A DNA stretch of 64,000 nucleotides from Gluconacetobacter tumulisoli (GTDB taxonomy: Bacteria > Pseudomonadota > Alphaproteobacteria > Acetobacterales > Acetobacteraceae), in assembly GCF_014174155.1 (NCBI RefSeq), contig NZ_JABEQM010000002.1, positions 62,001 through 126,000 of the forward strand, written 5' to 3'. The notes beneath the pieces are model-generated. The model ran no database searches. It saw only the letters and a program-made list of their open reading frames with translations, and was not told where the DNA came from. The first letter of the stretch is position 1. The number at the start of each line of letters is the position of its first letter. Shown piece after piece: positions 26,238 through 36,700 of the stretch. Position numbers and translations under genes: made by a program.

Positions 26238-27224
26238 ATGCGGGCAGCATTCCTGACAAAGACCGGTCAATTTCCTTCCGAGATCCGATCCTGCGACAAG
26301 CCGGTGCCGACGAAGGACCAGTTGCTGGTCCGGGTCCACGCGGCGTCACTGAATCCGGTGGACCTGCTGATCGCGGGCGGACACCTGCCGCCGGCCGCGC
26401 CGGACCTTCCGGCGATCCCCGGCCTGGATTTCGCGGGAATCGTCGAGGCGGTGGGCGAGGCCGTCACCGGCTTCGCCGTGGGCGACGCGGTCTATGGCTG
26501 CGCCGGCGGCGTCAAGGGCCGGCCCGGCACCTTCGCCGACTACATCGCGCCGGAAGCCGCGCTGGTCGCCCACAAGCCGCGCACCTTGTCGATGCGCGAA
26601 GCCGCCGCCATGCCCCTGGTCGGCATCACCGCCTGGGACGGACTGGTCGACCGCGCGGCGCTCCGCGCGGACGAGACGGTCCTGATCCACGGCGTCACGG
26701 GCGGCGTCAGCCACGCCGCGATCCAGATCGCGCGCAGTCGCGGCGCGCGGGTCTTCGCCACCGCATCGTCGCCGGAAAAGGCCGAAACGGCGCGCGCGCT
26801 GGGGGCGGTGCCCATCGCATACCGCACCGTGCCGGTCGCCGATTATGTCAGGGACCATACCGGGGGCGCCGGGTTCGACGTCGTCTACGACACGGTCGGC
26901 GGCGACGTCTTCGAGCAATCGGCACAGGCGACGCGGCTGTACGGCAGGCTGGTCAGCTGTGCCGCGTGGCAGGGGCACGACCTGGTTCCTGTCCTGGGCC
27001 ACAGCCTGACGCTGATCGGCATCTTCATGCTGCTGCCGATGCTGACGGGACAGGGCACCGCCCGCCATGGGCAGATCCTGGCCGCCCTGGCGGCCCTGGC
27101 CGACACAGGCGCGCTGCGGCCGCTGCTGGCCGAACGGCGTTTCTCGCTGAATGAGGTCGGGGACGCCTACGCCCTCCAGGCCGGCGGCACGGCCGTCGGC
27201 AAGATCGTGATCGACATCGCCTGA
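26238..27224 (+). CDS. Zinc-independent quinone oxidoreductase (MDR superfamily)
   Basis: The 328-residue protein has the MDR pattern: SLNPVDLLIAGG, PGLDFAGIVEAVG, AAAMPLVGITAWDGLVD, then the NADPH site VLIHGVTGGVSHAAIQIA and a C-terminal VGKIVIDIA. No catalytic zinc ligands appear, so it belongs with quinone/enone reductases such as QorA. It likely reduces quinones or enals in the cytoplasm with NADPH. A YgiN-like monooxygenase gene follows 24 bp downstream; the divergent LysR gene is the probable regulator. Confidence 0.85.
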   Translation: MRAAFLTKTGQFPSEIRSCDKPVPTKDQLLVRVHAASLNPVDLLIAGGHLPPAAPDLPAIPGLDFAGIVEAVGEAVTGFAVGDAVYGCAGGVKGRPGTFADYIAPEAALVAHKPRTLSMREAAAMPLVGITAWDGLVDRAALRADETVLIHGVTGGVSHAAIQIARSRGARVFATASSPEKAETARALGAVPIAYRTVPVADYVRDHTGGAGFDVVYDTVGGDVFEQSAQATRLYGRLVSCAAWQGHDLVPVLGHSLTLIGIFMLLPMLTGQGTARHGQILAALAALADTGALRPLLAERRFSLNEVGDAYALQAGGTAVGKIVIDIA

Positions 27225-27248
27225 AACGGCGCGGCAAGGAGCAGCACC

Positions 27249-27545
27249 ATGGCCCAGGAGATTACCGTCGTCGCCACCATCAAGGCCCGTCCGGGCAAGG
27301 AGGAGGAGGTCAAGGCCCTGGTCTGCGCCTGCGCCGAAGCCTCGCGGCAGGAGGCCACGACTCTGTCCTACCTCCCGCACCAGGACCTGGACGACCCCGC
27401 GGCATTCGTGTTCGTGGAACGCTACACCAGCCGCGCCGCCCTGGCCGAGCACGAGAAGACCCCGCATTTCCTTACGATGGCCGACGCATTCAAGACGCTG
27501 CTGGACGGGCCGATCCAGGTGCATATCCTTAGGACATTACCTTGA
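27249..27545 (+). CDS. Antibiotic biosynthesis monooxygenase (ABM, YgiN-like)
   Basis: The 98-residue single ABM domain starts ITVVATIKARPGKEEEVKAL and contains FVFVERYTSRAALAEHEKTPHF, the typical alpha/beta ferredoxin-like dimer core. YgiN of E. coli acts on menadiol-type quinols, so with the preceding quinone oxidoreductase it may form a quinone redox pair. AAGGAGCAGCACC precedes the ATG. Family members also include cofactor-free oxygenases of unknown substrate. Confidence 0.8.
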   Translation: MAQEITVVATIKARPGKEEEVKALVCACAEASRQEATTLSYLPHQDLDDPAAFVFVERYTSRAALAEHEKTPHFLTMADAFKTLLDGPIQVHILRTLP

Positions 27546-27624
27546 AACCTGTCTGAAAGCCTGTCTGCCACTAGCGCGGGCGGCCATCCGACGGGCGAAA
27601 CGCGACCATTGCGGCACAGACCAT

Positions 27625-28839
27625 ATGCGGGACAGGAGAAGCGTTAGAGTGGGCAAGACATCCGTGGCCGGCACGAACCGCGATTTCCATCGGGTCCTCT
27701 GGCTCACGCTGGCGCTTTTCCTCTCGTATTCCTGCGTCGCGATGTCCCTGCCGGTGACGTCGGTCTATGTCATCACGCATCTGGGATTCGGCAACGGGCT
27801 TGCCGGCCTCGCCGTGGGCATCGCCTTTGCGTCCACCATCGCGACGCGCGGAATGGCGGGCCGCATGGCCGACCATCGGGGCGGCAAATACTGCATGGGC
27901 CGGGGACTCTGCGCCTATGCGCTCGCGGGACTTGTCTGCCTCGCGGCAGGCTGGCCGGGCCTCCCCGGTCCGGCGGCGTATGGCGTCCTCATCCTCGGGC
28001 GGCTGCTGCTGGGCGTGGGCGAGAGCCTGACCATCGTCGGGCTCCTCGCCTGGGGATTCGGCATCATGGGGCCGCAGCGCTCGGGCCGGGTCATCGCGCT
28101 GGTCGGCATGGGCCTGTATGGTGCGTTCGCGCTCGGCAGCCCGATCGGACTGGCACTGTTCGACCGGACGGGCTTCGCGGGCGTCATGGGGGCCTGTGCG
28201 CTCGTCCCGCTGGTCGGGCTGGCGATGGTGCTGCCGGTCGCGCGCATCGCGCCCCATGTCGGCGAGCGCCCGCCCTTCTGGCGCATCATCGGCCGGATCT
28301 GGGAACCCGGCCTGGTGGTCGGCCTCCAGGGCGTCGGCTTCGCCGCGATCGGCGCCTTCATGCCGCTCCTGTTCCTGCATCGGGGCTGGTCCCATCCCGC
28401 GCTCGGCCTTACCTGCTTCGGCGGCGCGTTCGTGCTGGTGCGCCTTCTGTTCGGGCACCTGCCCGACCGGATCGGCGGCGTTCCGGTGGCGCTCGTCTCG
28501 ATGGCCATCGAAGCCGTGGGGCAATATCTGCTCTGGACCGCACCCGGCCCCGCCGTCGCGCTCGCGGGCGCGTTCCTGACAGGCCTCGGCTGCTCGATGA
28601 TCTTCCCGGCGATGGGCGTCGAAGTGGTCCGGCGCATCCCGCCGCACCTGCGGGGCACCGCGATGGGCGGCTTCGCGGCGTTCCAGGACCTGGCCTATGG
28701 CGTCACCGGCCCGGTGACGGGCCTGCTGGCCGACCGTTTCGGATATGGGGTCGTGTTCCTCATCGGCGGGCTGGCCGCCAGCCTGGGCTTCGCGCTGGTC
28801 GTTGCCATCGCGCGACAGGACCGAGAACAGATGGCGTGA
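27625..28839 (+). CDS. MFS transporter, YhhS-like
   Basis: The protein of up to 404 residues has 12 helices, with SLPVTSVYVITHLGFGNGLAG, FASTIATRGMAGRMADHRGG and LLGVGESLTIVGLLAWGFG. These match the YhhS group of DHA1 carriers, linked in E. coli to arabinose-like or glyphosate efflux. The ATG at 27625 has no ribosome site, whereas GTG at 27649 has AGGAG 10 bp upstream and may be the true start. It converges with the SGNH hydrolase gene that ends the cellulose operon. Confidence 0.8.
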   Translation: MRDRRSVRVGKTSVAGTNRDFHRVLWLTLALFLSYSCVAMSLPVTSVYVITHLGFGNGLAGLAVGIAFASTIATRGMAGRMADHRGGKYCMGRGLCAYALAGLVCLAAGWPGLPGPAAYGVLILGRLLLGVGESLTIVGLLAWGFGIMGPQRSGRVIALVGMGLYGAFALGSPIGLALFDRTGFAGVMGACALVPLVGLAMVLPVARIAPHVGERPPFWRIIGRIWEPGLVVGLQGVGFAAIGAFMPLLFLHRGWSHPALGLTCFGGAFVLVRLLFGHLPDRIGGVPVALVSMAIEAVGQYLLWTAPGPAVALAGAFLTGLGCSMIFPAMGVEVVRRIPPHLRGTAMGGFAAFQDLAYGVTGPVTGLLADRFGYGVVFLIGGLAASLGFALVVAIARQDREQMA

Positions 28840-28866
28840 CCCGGGTTCCCGGCACCGGCGGGGGCG

Positions 28867-29511
28867 TTACTTCTTCGCCAGCAGGGGAACGATCGCCTGC
28901 GACAGGTCGGTCCCCCAGGTGCGGTACAGTTCGGTCGTCAGGTGGATGCCGTCCTCGGTCTCCACCTTGCCGGGCTGAAACATGGTGGTCGAATCGATAT
29001 AGTGGCAGGGCGCCACGTCCTGTTTCAGCAGGGCCACCAGTTCCGTGGTGCGCTGGTCGGTCTTGCCATAGCGCGGGTTGTACTGCCCCCAGGTCGGCCC
29101 GACCCAGACGCAGGTCGTGGACCCGATCTGCCGCACCAGGGCCCGCACCTGTTCGTCGATCCACTCGCTGGGCATGGCCTTCTGCCCGTACCCGGCCATC
29201 GCGTCGCCGAACACCGCGATCACCGCGTTGGGACGCCACTGCGCCATCAGGGCGGTCATGTTCGGCGGGGCCTGGTCCTTCTCCATGAACAGCTTGATCG
29301 GCTCGACCCCCACCCGCACGGTATAGCCGCAGATGTTCGCGGGCTTTTCGTCCACCCAGTCCTCGGGCTTGGACGAACACAGGCCGTAGGTGACGACTTT
29401 CGCCCCCTGCCGCGCCAGCTCGTCGGGCAGCGTCGCCAGCAGCGAGTTCTTGAAGGTGATGTGACTATCGCCAATCAGCAGAATTGTCAGACCGACCAGT
29501 AACGGGTGCAT
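28867..29511 (-). CDS. SGNH/GDSL hydrolase at the end of the cellulose operon (BcsX-like)
   Basis: The 214-residue protein has the nucleophile motif LLIGDSHITF (Ser16), a candidate block III region around AVFGDAMAGYG and the catalytic Asp/His pair in DGIHLT, the layout of SGNH esterases. It follows bcsD by 39 bp on the same strand. Komagataeibacter second cellulose operons carry an SGNH hydrolase called bcsX, while first operons end in a beta-glucosidase. By position this gene may be a BcsX-like deacylase of the polymer or of a lipid; activity is not shown. The short N-terminal hydrophobic stretch may aid export. Confidence 0.8.
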   Translation of the reverse strand: MHPLLVGLTILLIGDSHITFKNSLLATLPDELARQGAKVVTYGLCSSKPEDWVDEKPANICGYTVRVGVEPIKLFMEKDQAPPNMTALMAQWRPNAVIAVFGDAMAGYGQKAMPSEWIDEQVRALVRQIGSTTCVWVGPTWGQYNPRYGKTDQRTTELVALLKQDVAPCHYIDSTTMFQPGKVETEDGIHLTTELYRTWGTDLSQAIVPLLAKK

Positions 29512-29550
29512 TCTGCCCTTGTTCCTCTTTTTCGACTCAACGCGGAAACG

Positions 29551-29982
29551 TCATGCGCTCCCATATTCCATGACGAACACGTCGCCCTCGCACGGCTGGT
29601 CGGGCCGCCAGGTGACCGCACAGCCGCCCGTCCCGTCCGGCTGCCGGCCGATCCACGTCTCGTATACCCCCGCGAGGCATGCCGCCAGCCAATATCCGGC
29701 GGGGGCGCCCAGGCCGCCCAGCGTGGGCAGGCCGGCATGGCGGATCTGCAGGACCTGCCGCCCCCGGTCCAGCGCCAGGCTGACCCGGCCCCAGCCGACC
29801 AGCGCCAGCAGGGCGTTCATCTCGTGCTCCATCGCCTCGATCGTCGTGCAGGGCGGCAGGACCAGCCGGTCGGCCATCCGCGCGCCGACCGCGCGCAGGA
29901 AGCGGTCCCGCGCCTCCGCCCCCGCCTGTTCGTCGAAGGCGCGGGCGAATTCCCGCATGAAAAGCGTCAGGTCAGCGGACAT
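29551..29982 (-). CDS. bcsD: Cellulose synthase subunit BcsD
   Basis: This 143-residue protein starts MSADLTLFMREFARAF and has GWGRVSLALDRGRQVLQIRH and GAPAGYWLAACLAGVYETWIG, matching AcsD/BcsD, the periplasmic octameric ring that guides glucan chains and orders crystalline cellulose in acetic acid bacteria. It begins one base after the bcsC stop. The Komagataeibacter protein is slightly longer (about 156). Its presence marks a type I cellulose operon and predicts crystalline ribbon output. Confidence 0.9.
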   Translation of the reverse strand: MSADLTLFMREFARAFDEQAGAEARDRFLRAVGARMADRLVLPPCTTIEAMEHEMNALLALVGWGRVSLALDRGRQVLQIRHAGLPTLGGLGAPAGYWLAACLAGVYETWIGRQPDGTGGCAVTWRPDQPCEGDVFVMEYGSA

Positions 29983-29983
29983 A

Positions 29984-32900
29984 TCAGGGCATACCCATGA
30001 AATCGTAATGAACGGACAGGCCGGCGGTCGTCTCGTTCCACGGACCGGCCTTCTGGTAGAGGAAATTTCCGCCCACGCGCAGCGCGGGCGTGACCTGGTA
30101 GGACAGCAGCGCATCCGCGCCGCCCACCAGGCCCGAGCTCGAACGCTGGGGCGCCAGCGCGCCCGCCGGATCCAACGTGTCCAGCACCGCCTGCGCGAGG
30201 TCGCTTGTGGGGTAGAACAGGGCCGACCGCTGGGAATAGGACTGGTAGCCCGCCGATCCGCCCACCCGCCAGCGCCAGTTGCCCCGGTGGCCCGTGTACC
30301 GCAGCGGCACCAGAAGCGCGAAATAGGATTGCGGCGAGAAATATCCGCCGTTGCCCACGGTGAACAGGTACTGGTTGTTGTTGTATTTGAACCAGTCCAT
30401 GTCGACGCCCAGATGCACGTCGTGCACCGCGTCATGGAAGACCGAGACGCTGCCGCCGGCCCCGGCCTCATATTCCTCGTTGTCCTGGGTGCGCTTGCCC
30501 TGCAGGTAGGAAAATCCGCCCCCGGCATAGAACGACATCATCTCGTCGCCATATTCCAGCTGCACGTGCGCACGGTCGCGCACGACCCCGCCCCACGTCA
30601 CGCCGGACGCCGCATCGCGCAACCCGCCATAGGCCAGGACGCTGTCGGTCACCGCGCGGCGTTCGGCCGTGACCCGCAGGCGCAGCCGGTTCGCCACCTC
30701 GGGGCTCAGCTCCACCCCGCCCAGCACGTTCATGACGCGGAAGCCCAGCGGGGAAGACCCGATATCGGCCTTCACCCAGTTCCACGTATAGGCGGCGTCG
30801 GTCGCCACGCCGACCGCGTCGCGGGCCCGCGCGGCGTCCGCATACACGCTGGCCAGCGCCGCCGGATCCTGGGTCAATGCAGCGGCCAGCGCGGTCGAGC
30901 CGACCTCCCGCAGGCCTTCCAGGTAATCCGTGCTGCCCGTGCCCGACGACAGGACTGTCGGCGTAATGCCCAGCGACAGCCGCCCCGGTCCGACGGCGAA
31001 CGAACCGGTCAGCGCCAGGTCGCCCTCGGTCAGCCTGTTCAGCCCGGTGCCCGACCGCCCCCGGAACACCGGGCCGATGTCCACGAACGGGGCGAATTCC
31101 CGCGCGGTGCTGGTCACGTCGTTATCGATGCTGGCCAGGATCGGATCCTGTTCGCCCGGCTGCCCGGCATGCGCGGCCGGGGTGGCCGTGCGGAACGGGT
31201 TGTCGATCGCGCCTTCGACGCCGTCCCCCGCCCGATCGATGCCCAGCTGCTGGCGGCGCAGCGCGCGGGCACGCGACAGATCGTCCAGGCTGGCGACCCA
31301 GTTGCCGCCGGCCTTGTGGATGGCGGCCGATGCCAGCCAGGTGCGCGGGTCGGCCGGGGCCTGTTCGGTCATGTCGCGAAGCTGGTTCTCGGCCTCGTCC
31401 AGATCGTTGGTCTGCACGGCCAGCCGCACCACCGCCAGGCGCGCGTCCAGGTCGGTCGGGTCACGCGCCACGACGGCCCTGGTGATCGACAGCGCGGCAT
31501 CGGGCCGGGAGCTGGACTGGTACAGCCGCGCCAGCGCCAGGCGGGCCGCCGGGCTGGGCTGGCTGCCCGACAGCGCGGGCTGCAGCGCGTCATAGGCATC
31601 GGCCTGCCGACCCTGCGCGTTCAGGCGGTCCGCCGTCATGATGGCTAGGCCGGTCTGCAGGTCGCGGCGGACCTGGGCCTGCTGGTCGTCCAGCCGGGCA
31701 TTGCCGATGCTCTCCAGCAGTTCGCGGGCCCTCTGCGGCTGCTGCATCCGCAGGTACGTTCCGGCATAGGCCAGGCGCTGCGCCACCGACGGCGACAGCG
31801 CGGTATCGAGAAACACCTGCAACACCCGCGCCGCACCGGCCGGGTCGTGCCGGTCGATCATCGCATTGGCGATCAACTGCCCCCGCAGACCGTCCGGGTC
31901 ATGTCCCCGGCGGGCGATCTGCAGGAAATACAGCCGCGCCTCCGGCAGGTCGGCGGGCGCGTTCTCGACCAGTTCCTGGTCTTGCGCCCGGTCCGCGACG
32001 CGGCGGATATCGGCGGTCATGCCGACGCGCGGCAGACGTGCCAGCAACTGCCGGACCGTAGCCATGTCGTTGTTCTGGTTTGCGAAATAGATGCCTGCCT
32101 GCAACGCCGCGATGCTGGCATGCCGATCGTCTGCCAGCAGCGGGGCCATCACGTCGCGGGCCTCGTCCCGGTTGCCGGCCTGCACCAGCGCCTGCGCCAG
32201 ATGCAGCCGCAGCCACGGATCGCTGCCCTGCGCATCCAGCCCCTGCCGCAGCAAGGTGATCTTCTCGTCCAGGTTCGTGGTGCGCTCGGCCCGCGCTACC
32301 ACGTCGCCCATCTCCGCCTGCCGCTCGAACGCCGGCGAGATCCGGCGCAGGCGGTCCATCAAGGGTGCCGCCTCCTGCTCCCGCCCCGAGGACATCAGCA
32401 GGTGATACAGGCCCTGCAACGCCATCTGGTTGCCGGGCTCCTTGCGCAGGACCTGCCGGTACAAATCCTCGGCGGCGGCCTGGTGGCCCTGCCGGCGCGC
32501 GATATCCGCCTTCATCGCCAGCAATCCCGTCTGCGACGGATCCAGCACCAGCATGTCGTCGACCAGATGCTCCGCCTGGTCGTAATGTCCCTGCTCCAGC
32601 AACGCACGGATCTGGGCATAGGACCCGGACACCTGCGCCCCGTTCAGCGCGTCGCGCCATTTCGCACCCCCGTCGGGGTCGGCCTGCACGGCCTTTTCCA
32701 GCAGGTCGCGCGCCTCCTGCATCCGGCCCTGCCGCATGCGGACCAGCCCCAGCCCGCCCAGCGTGTCGCCATCGTTCGGCGCGCGCGCCAGGGCCGCGGC
32801 AAAATGCGTTCCGGCCCCCTGGACATCGCCGCTGCCCAGCGCCTGGTAGCCCTGCGTGCGGTCCAGCACCGCCTGTTCGGACAACCCGCCCTGCGCCTTG

Positions 32901-33757
32901 GTCCGCAGGGCCTGGATATCCGCGTCGCCGGGGTTCATCGCCAGCCACGCATCGAAATACGGCACGCTTTCCGGCGCTTCCGACAGCCAGCGCAACGCGG
33001 CGCGCCAGTTCTGGCGGATCGCGTCCCGGTCCTCGGCACGCAGGCCCGGCAGGGCCGCCAGCTTCTGCAGGCGCGCAAGCCCTTCGGCCCGCGTCTGCTC
33101 GCGCCAGGTCAGCACCTGGGCATAGGCGATCTGCGCGGCCATGTTGTTGCGATCGGTCTGGATCAGCTTCCTCAGCCCCTCGCGTCCCTCCTCGCGGTAC
33201 CCCATCGCGCCGGCCAGCGTCTGGTAATATTCCAGCGCGTATTGCGGCGGCGGCCCGTCGGGAAACAGTTGGCGATATCCGGCGGCGGCGGCGCCCGTAT
33301 GGCCGTCGCGCGCCTGCTGGCGGACCTGCGCGATGCTGGACTCCGGCAGGGCCTGCACCCGCAGCGCCTGGTTCAGCCGCAGCGTCTCGGGCGCCCCCGG
33401 CGCGATCGTCGCCAGGGACTGCGCCATCTTGCGCGCGCTCTCCACGTCGCCGGCATGCAGGGCCCATTCCCCCGACAATGCCAGGACCCGCGTGTCGCCC
33501 GGCGCGATCTGCCGTGCCTGCGCCATCGCCTGCTGCGCCTGGTCGATCTGGCCGTGCTCGTACCAGTACCGCGCCCGCTGGACCAGGATCGCGACCAGCC
33601 CGCCCTGCTCGGCGGCCGCACCCGCCGCGGCCGGCTTGTTGCCCCCCGGTGCCGCGGTCACCTGCACCGCGACCTGCGCACGCGCCACCGACAGCGCCAG
33701 CGGCGACGCCCCCAGCAGCAGCAATCCCAGCCCGGTTCCCGCCCGCGTCCGCATCAT
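29984..33757 (-). CDS. bcsC: Cellulose export protein BcsC (TPR + outer-membrane barrel)
   Basis: The 1257-residue protein has a signal peptide (GLGLLLLGASPLALSVARAQ), a long periplasmic region of tetratricopeptide repeats (for example QARQIAPGDTRVLALSGEWA and GTHFAAALARAPNDGDTLGG) over about 50-880, and a C-terminal beta-barrel of about 330 residues (FVDIGPVFRGRSGTG onward, ending SVHYDFMGMP). BcsC carries the glucan across the periplasm and outer membrane. The ATG pair at 33757/33754 overlaps the bcsAB stop (ATGA). Length and order match AcsC of Komagataeibacter. Confidence 0.93.
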   Translation of the reverse strand: MMRTRAGTGLGLLLLGASPLALSVARAQVAVQVTAAPGGNKPAAAGAAAEQGGLVAILVQRARYWYEHGQIDQAQQAMAQARQIAPGDTRVLALSGEWALHAGDVESARKMAQSLATIAPGAPETLRLNQALRVQALPESSIAQVRQQARDGHTGAAAAGYRQLFPDGPPPQYALEYYQTLAGAMGYREEGREGLRKLIQTDRNNMAAQIAYAQVLTWREQTRAEGLARLQKLAALPGLRAEDRDAIRQNWRAALRWLSEAPESVPYFDAWLAMNPGDADIQALRTKAQGGLSEQAVLDRTQGYQALGSGDVQGAGTHFAAALARAPNDGDTLGGLGLVRMRQGRMQEARDLLEKAVQADPDGGAKWRDALNGAQVSGSYAQIRALLEQGHYDQAEHLVDDMLVLDPSQTGLLAMKADIARRQGHQAAAEDLYRQVLRKEPGNQMALQGLYHLLMSSGREQEAAPLMDRLRRISPAFERQAEMGDVVARAERTTNLDEKITLLRQGLDAQGSDPWLRLHLAQALVQAGNRDEARDVMAPLLADDRHASIAALQAGIYFANQNNDMATVRQLLARLPRVGMTADIRRVADRAQDQELVENAPADLPEARLYFLQIARRGHDPDGLRGQLIANAMIDRHDPAGAARVLQVFLDTALSPSVAQRLAYAGTYLRMQQPQRARELLESIGNARLDDQQAQVRRDLQTGLAIMTADRLNAQGRQADAYDALQPALSGSQPSPAARLALARLYQSSSRPDAALSITRAVVARDPTDLDARLAVVRLAVQTNDLDEAENQLRDMTEQAPADPRTWLASAAIHKAGGNWVASLDDLSRARALRRQQLGIDRAGDGVEGAIDNPFRTATPAAHAGQPGEQDPILASIDNDVTSTAREFAPFVDIGPVFRGRSGTGLNRLTEGDLALTGSFAVGPGRLSLGITPTVLSSGTGSTDYLEGLREVGSTALAAALTQDPAALASVYADAARARDAVGVATDAAYTWNWVKADIGSSPLGFRVMNVLGGVELSPEVANRLRLRVTAERRAVTDSVLAYGGLRDAASGVTWGGVVRDRAHVQLEYGDEMMSFYAGGGFSYLQGKRTQDNEEYEAGAGGSVSVFHDAVHDVHLGVDMDWFKYNNNQYLFTVGNGGYFSPQSYFALLVPLRYTGHRGNWRWRVGGSAGYQSYSQRSALFYPTSDLAQAVLDTLDPAGALAPQRSSSGLVGGADALLSYQVTPALRVGGNFLYQKAGPWNETTAGLSVHYDFMGMP

Positions 33758-36700
33758 CGCGCCGGCCCGCCACGGTTTTGCGCGCCGGATATATCCCGCG
33801 GGTCGACATAGGCCTTGCGCCGCGCCGCCCGCAGCGACACGGCCTTGTGCAGCGCCAGGCCGGCAACCAGCGCGCCCAGCACGGTGAAGACCGTTACCCG
33901 GACCGGATGGCCGCGCAGGAACCAGTCGAACCACAGCCACCAGGGCAGCGTCCCGACCGTGTAGATCGGCCCGTTGCGCGACGCCACGATCTTGTCCCCG
34001 TTGATGACGGTCAGGTCGCCCTGGATCCCGCGCTGTCGCTCGGGCGCCTGCAGGGCGTGGACCAGGTCGTCCAGCCCCTGCGGCGTGCCCGCCAGCATCA
34101 TCACCATCGAGCGCTGGCCGCCGAGCGGGGACCGCGCGCCGATCAGCGCGCCGCCGGATTGCAGGTCCAGCGACCCGTCCAGCGTCACCGTCCGCGTTTC
34201 ATCCACCGGCCCCCCGGCGAAGACATAGCGGATGCCGTTCAGGATACTGCGCTCCGCCACGTGCAGGCGTCCGTTCTCGATCCGGTACGGGGTCTGGTCC
34301 AGCAGCGACGCGATCGGGCCGCTGCCCTGCAACGTGTCCATGACCAGCAGGTCGCTGTCCGGGACGGTGGCGATCCCGCTTGCGCCCATGATCGTCAGGC
34401 GTTCCGCCGGGTACCAGGTATAGGACCCCAGCACCCCCATCAAATCCAGGAACGCCGTCGTCACCGCCGCCCCCGGCTGATCCGGCAGGACGACGACGGT
34501 ATCCGACAGGTCCGCCATGCGCGTGAACGGGAAGCCGCTATTCGCGAAATAGGCCAGGTTGGGCAGCGTGGTGAAATGATGGGCGCGCCGGAAATCGAGG
34601 GTCGAATCCGGATCGATGCTGACGGCCATGTCCTGCGCCACGATGCCGCCGTCGCGCCGGGCGATCGGCCGACCGTCGAAATAGAACTGCAGGGCGTTCT
34701 GGCCATAGACGCCCCATGACGGCAACGCCAGCCTGTCTTCCTCCAACGCGGAATGCAGCGGCAGGTACTGCGCGATCCAGCGCGGCAGCCGCCGCGCCGG
34801 ACGCCACGCGTAGCTGTGGAGGTACAGCCCGTTCAGGCTGACATCCACCCGCGACTGCTCCAGGTCGAAATTGCTGGCCAGCGGGGCATGAATGCGGAAA
34901 TCGGCGGTGAAGGGCCGGCCGCGCCAGGTGTACAGGTCCGGCGAAATGCGGAACGGAACCGACAGCGTCCCGGGCACGTAGCCATAACCCTGCAACGTGC
35001 CGACGCTGACCAGCTCCCCGAAGCGGACCACCCGGTCGGTCGGAATGAAGGCCGGGGCGTCATAGGGCCGACGTGCGGGTATGCTGACGGGCGCGACCGT
35101 CTGGCTGGACGTGCTGGCCAGGGATTCGGGCATGAACACCAGGGTGCGGGCGGCGGTGGCCACCTCGTCCGGCGTGCGGCCCGTCACCAGCAGGATGGTG
35201 CCGAACGGATCGTTCGGGTTGAGGATTTCCGCCAGGGTCGGCCCGCTGGCCACGATTCCACGGGTAAGTGCGGGCGGCAGGCGCGACAGCACGCCCACGG
35301 CCACGGCGCTGCCCGAGGCGGGCGCGCTGTCGGACACGGGAAAACTGACCTTGTGGAAATCAGCGATCCGGCCGAACCACGACGCAATCACCGCCGCCGG
35401 CTTCAGAGACGCGGCCGCGGCGCCCGCGGGCAGGACGAACGGCACCACCGCCGGCTCGGCCACTGCCGGATCCAGGAAAGGGGCCGGCAGTTGCGACAGC
35501 ATCCGCCGGGGCGGCAGCGGGGCGGTCGTCAGCGTCAGCGTCGACTGGCCCGATACCTCTGCCCACAGCATGCCGCTGAACGGATTGGTGCCCGGCTGGC
35601 CGCCCACGTCCTCCTGCCCGGCGAAGGTGAAATTGATCGTGTTCCGCCCGACGAAGAACACCGGATTGATCTGGAACGTCACCGGCCCGAAGGCCGGATG
35701 ATCGCGATCGACGGGGATGGTGCCGATATACTGGTCGTTCAGCCGGACGGTCACGCTGCTGACCGACGGCAGCAGGGCGGGCGACACCGCCCCGGTCAGG
35801 GTCAGGTGCGCGGCGGTGACGACCTGGTTGCCGGGCACGCCGAAATTCAGTCCCTGGATCGTCGCGAACGGCGTCATCCGCAGCGCGTCCATCGCGCCGA
35901 GCTGATGCAGCGTGCGGGTACGGGTGGACGTGCCCGGCAGGTTCTCGGCCGAGGCATCGGCCCCGCCAGGGGGCACGCCGCCGGCGGCAGGGCCCCCTGG
36001 GGCGGATGGGGCGGCCTCGCCCCCCTGCGGCGCGACGGCGCTGTCCGGCAGCAGCACGCCATCATCGCCGCCGGCCGGCGGCGACGCCCCGGCGGCGGGG
36101 GCAGCGGCCGGGGACGAGGTGCCAAACGGGGTGGGCGCGGACGGATCGACCGACGCGGCCGGCGGGGCCGCCGCCGCACGCGCGGGGATCGCCCCCAGAA
36201 GCGCGGAGGACAGGACCAGCATCCCGGCCAGCATCAGGGGCGTGCCCGTCTTGCGCGGTTCCAGCGCGACGGAGCGCCGGGTCGTGACGCTCACGCTCTG
36301 GCGCGCGCGCTGCGCGGCCTCGATCGCGCGGGGGTCGTGGCGGGCGCTGGCCGGACGGTCGCTGCGGATCGCCAGGCTGCGCAGGCTGCTGATGATCATC
36401 CACAGGCTGCGCAGCGGTCGATCGGGCGGATAATCCGCCCACGCGGCCCACGCATCGGCGCGCCCGAACACGAAACGGGTCACCCGCGCCTCGTCCTGGA
36501 TGGTGGCCGGGGTCCACCGCAGGTTCAGCACGCCGTCGCGCAGGGCCAGCGTGCGGGCGGTGACCGGCGGGTCATGCGGTTCCAGCAGTACATGGACGAC
36601 CGCGTCCGGATCGATGGCCTCGCCCGCCGCCAGATCCATCTGCACCCGGCATCCGCCGCGCGACACGTCGATGGTCGTGCCCCGGCACAGGCGACCGTCG

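Noticed and set aside
31847-33811. 654-codon plus-strand frame antisense to bcsC
   Set aside because: Mirror of the GC-rich TPR coding sequence; its translation lacks any recognisable domain.
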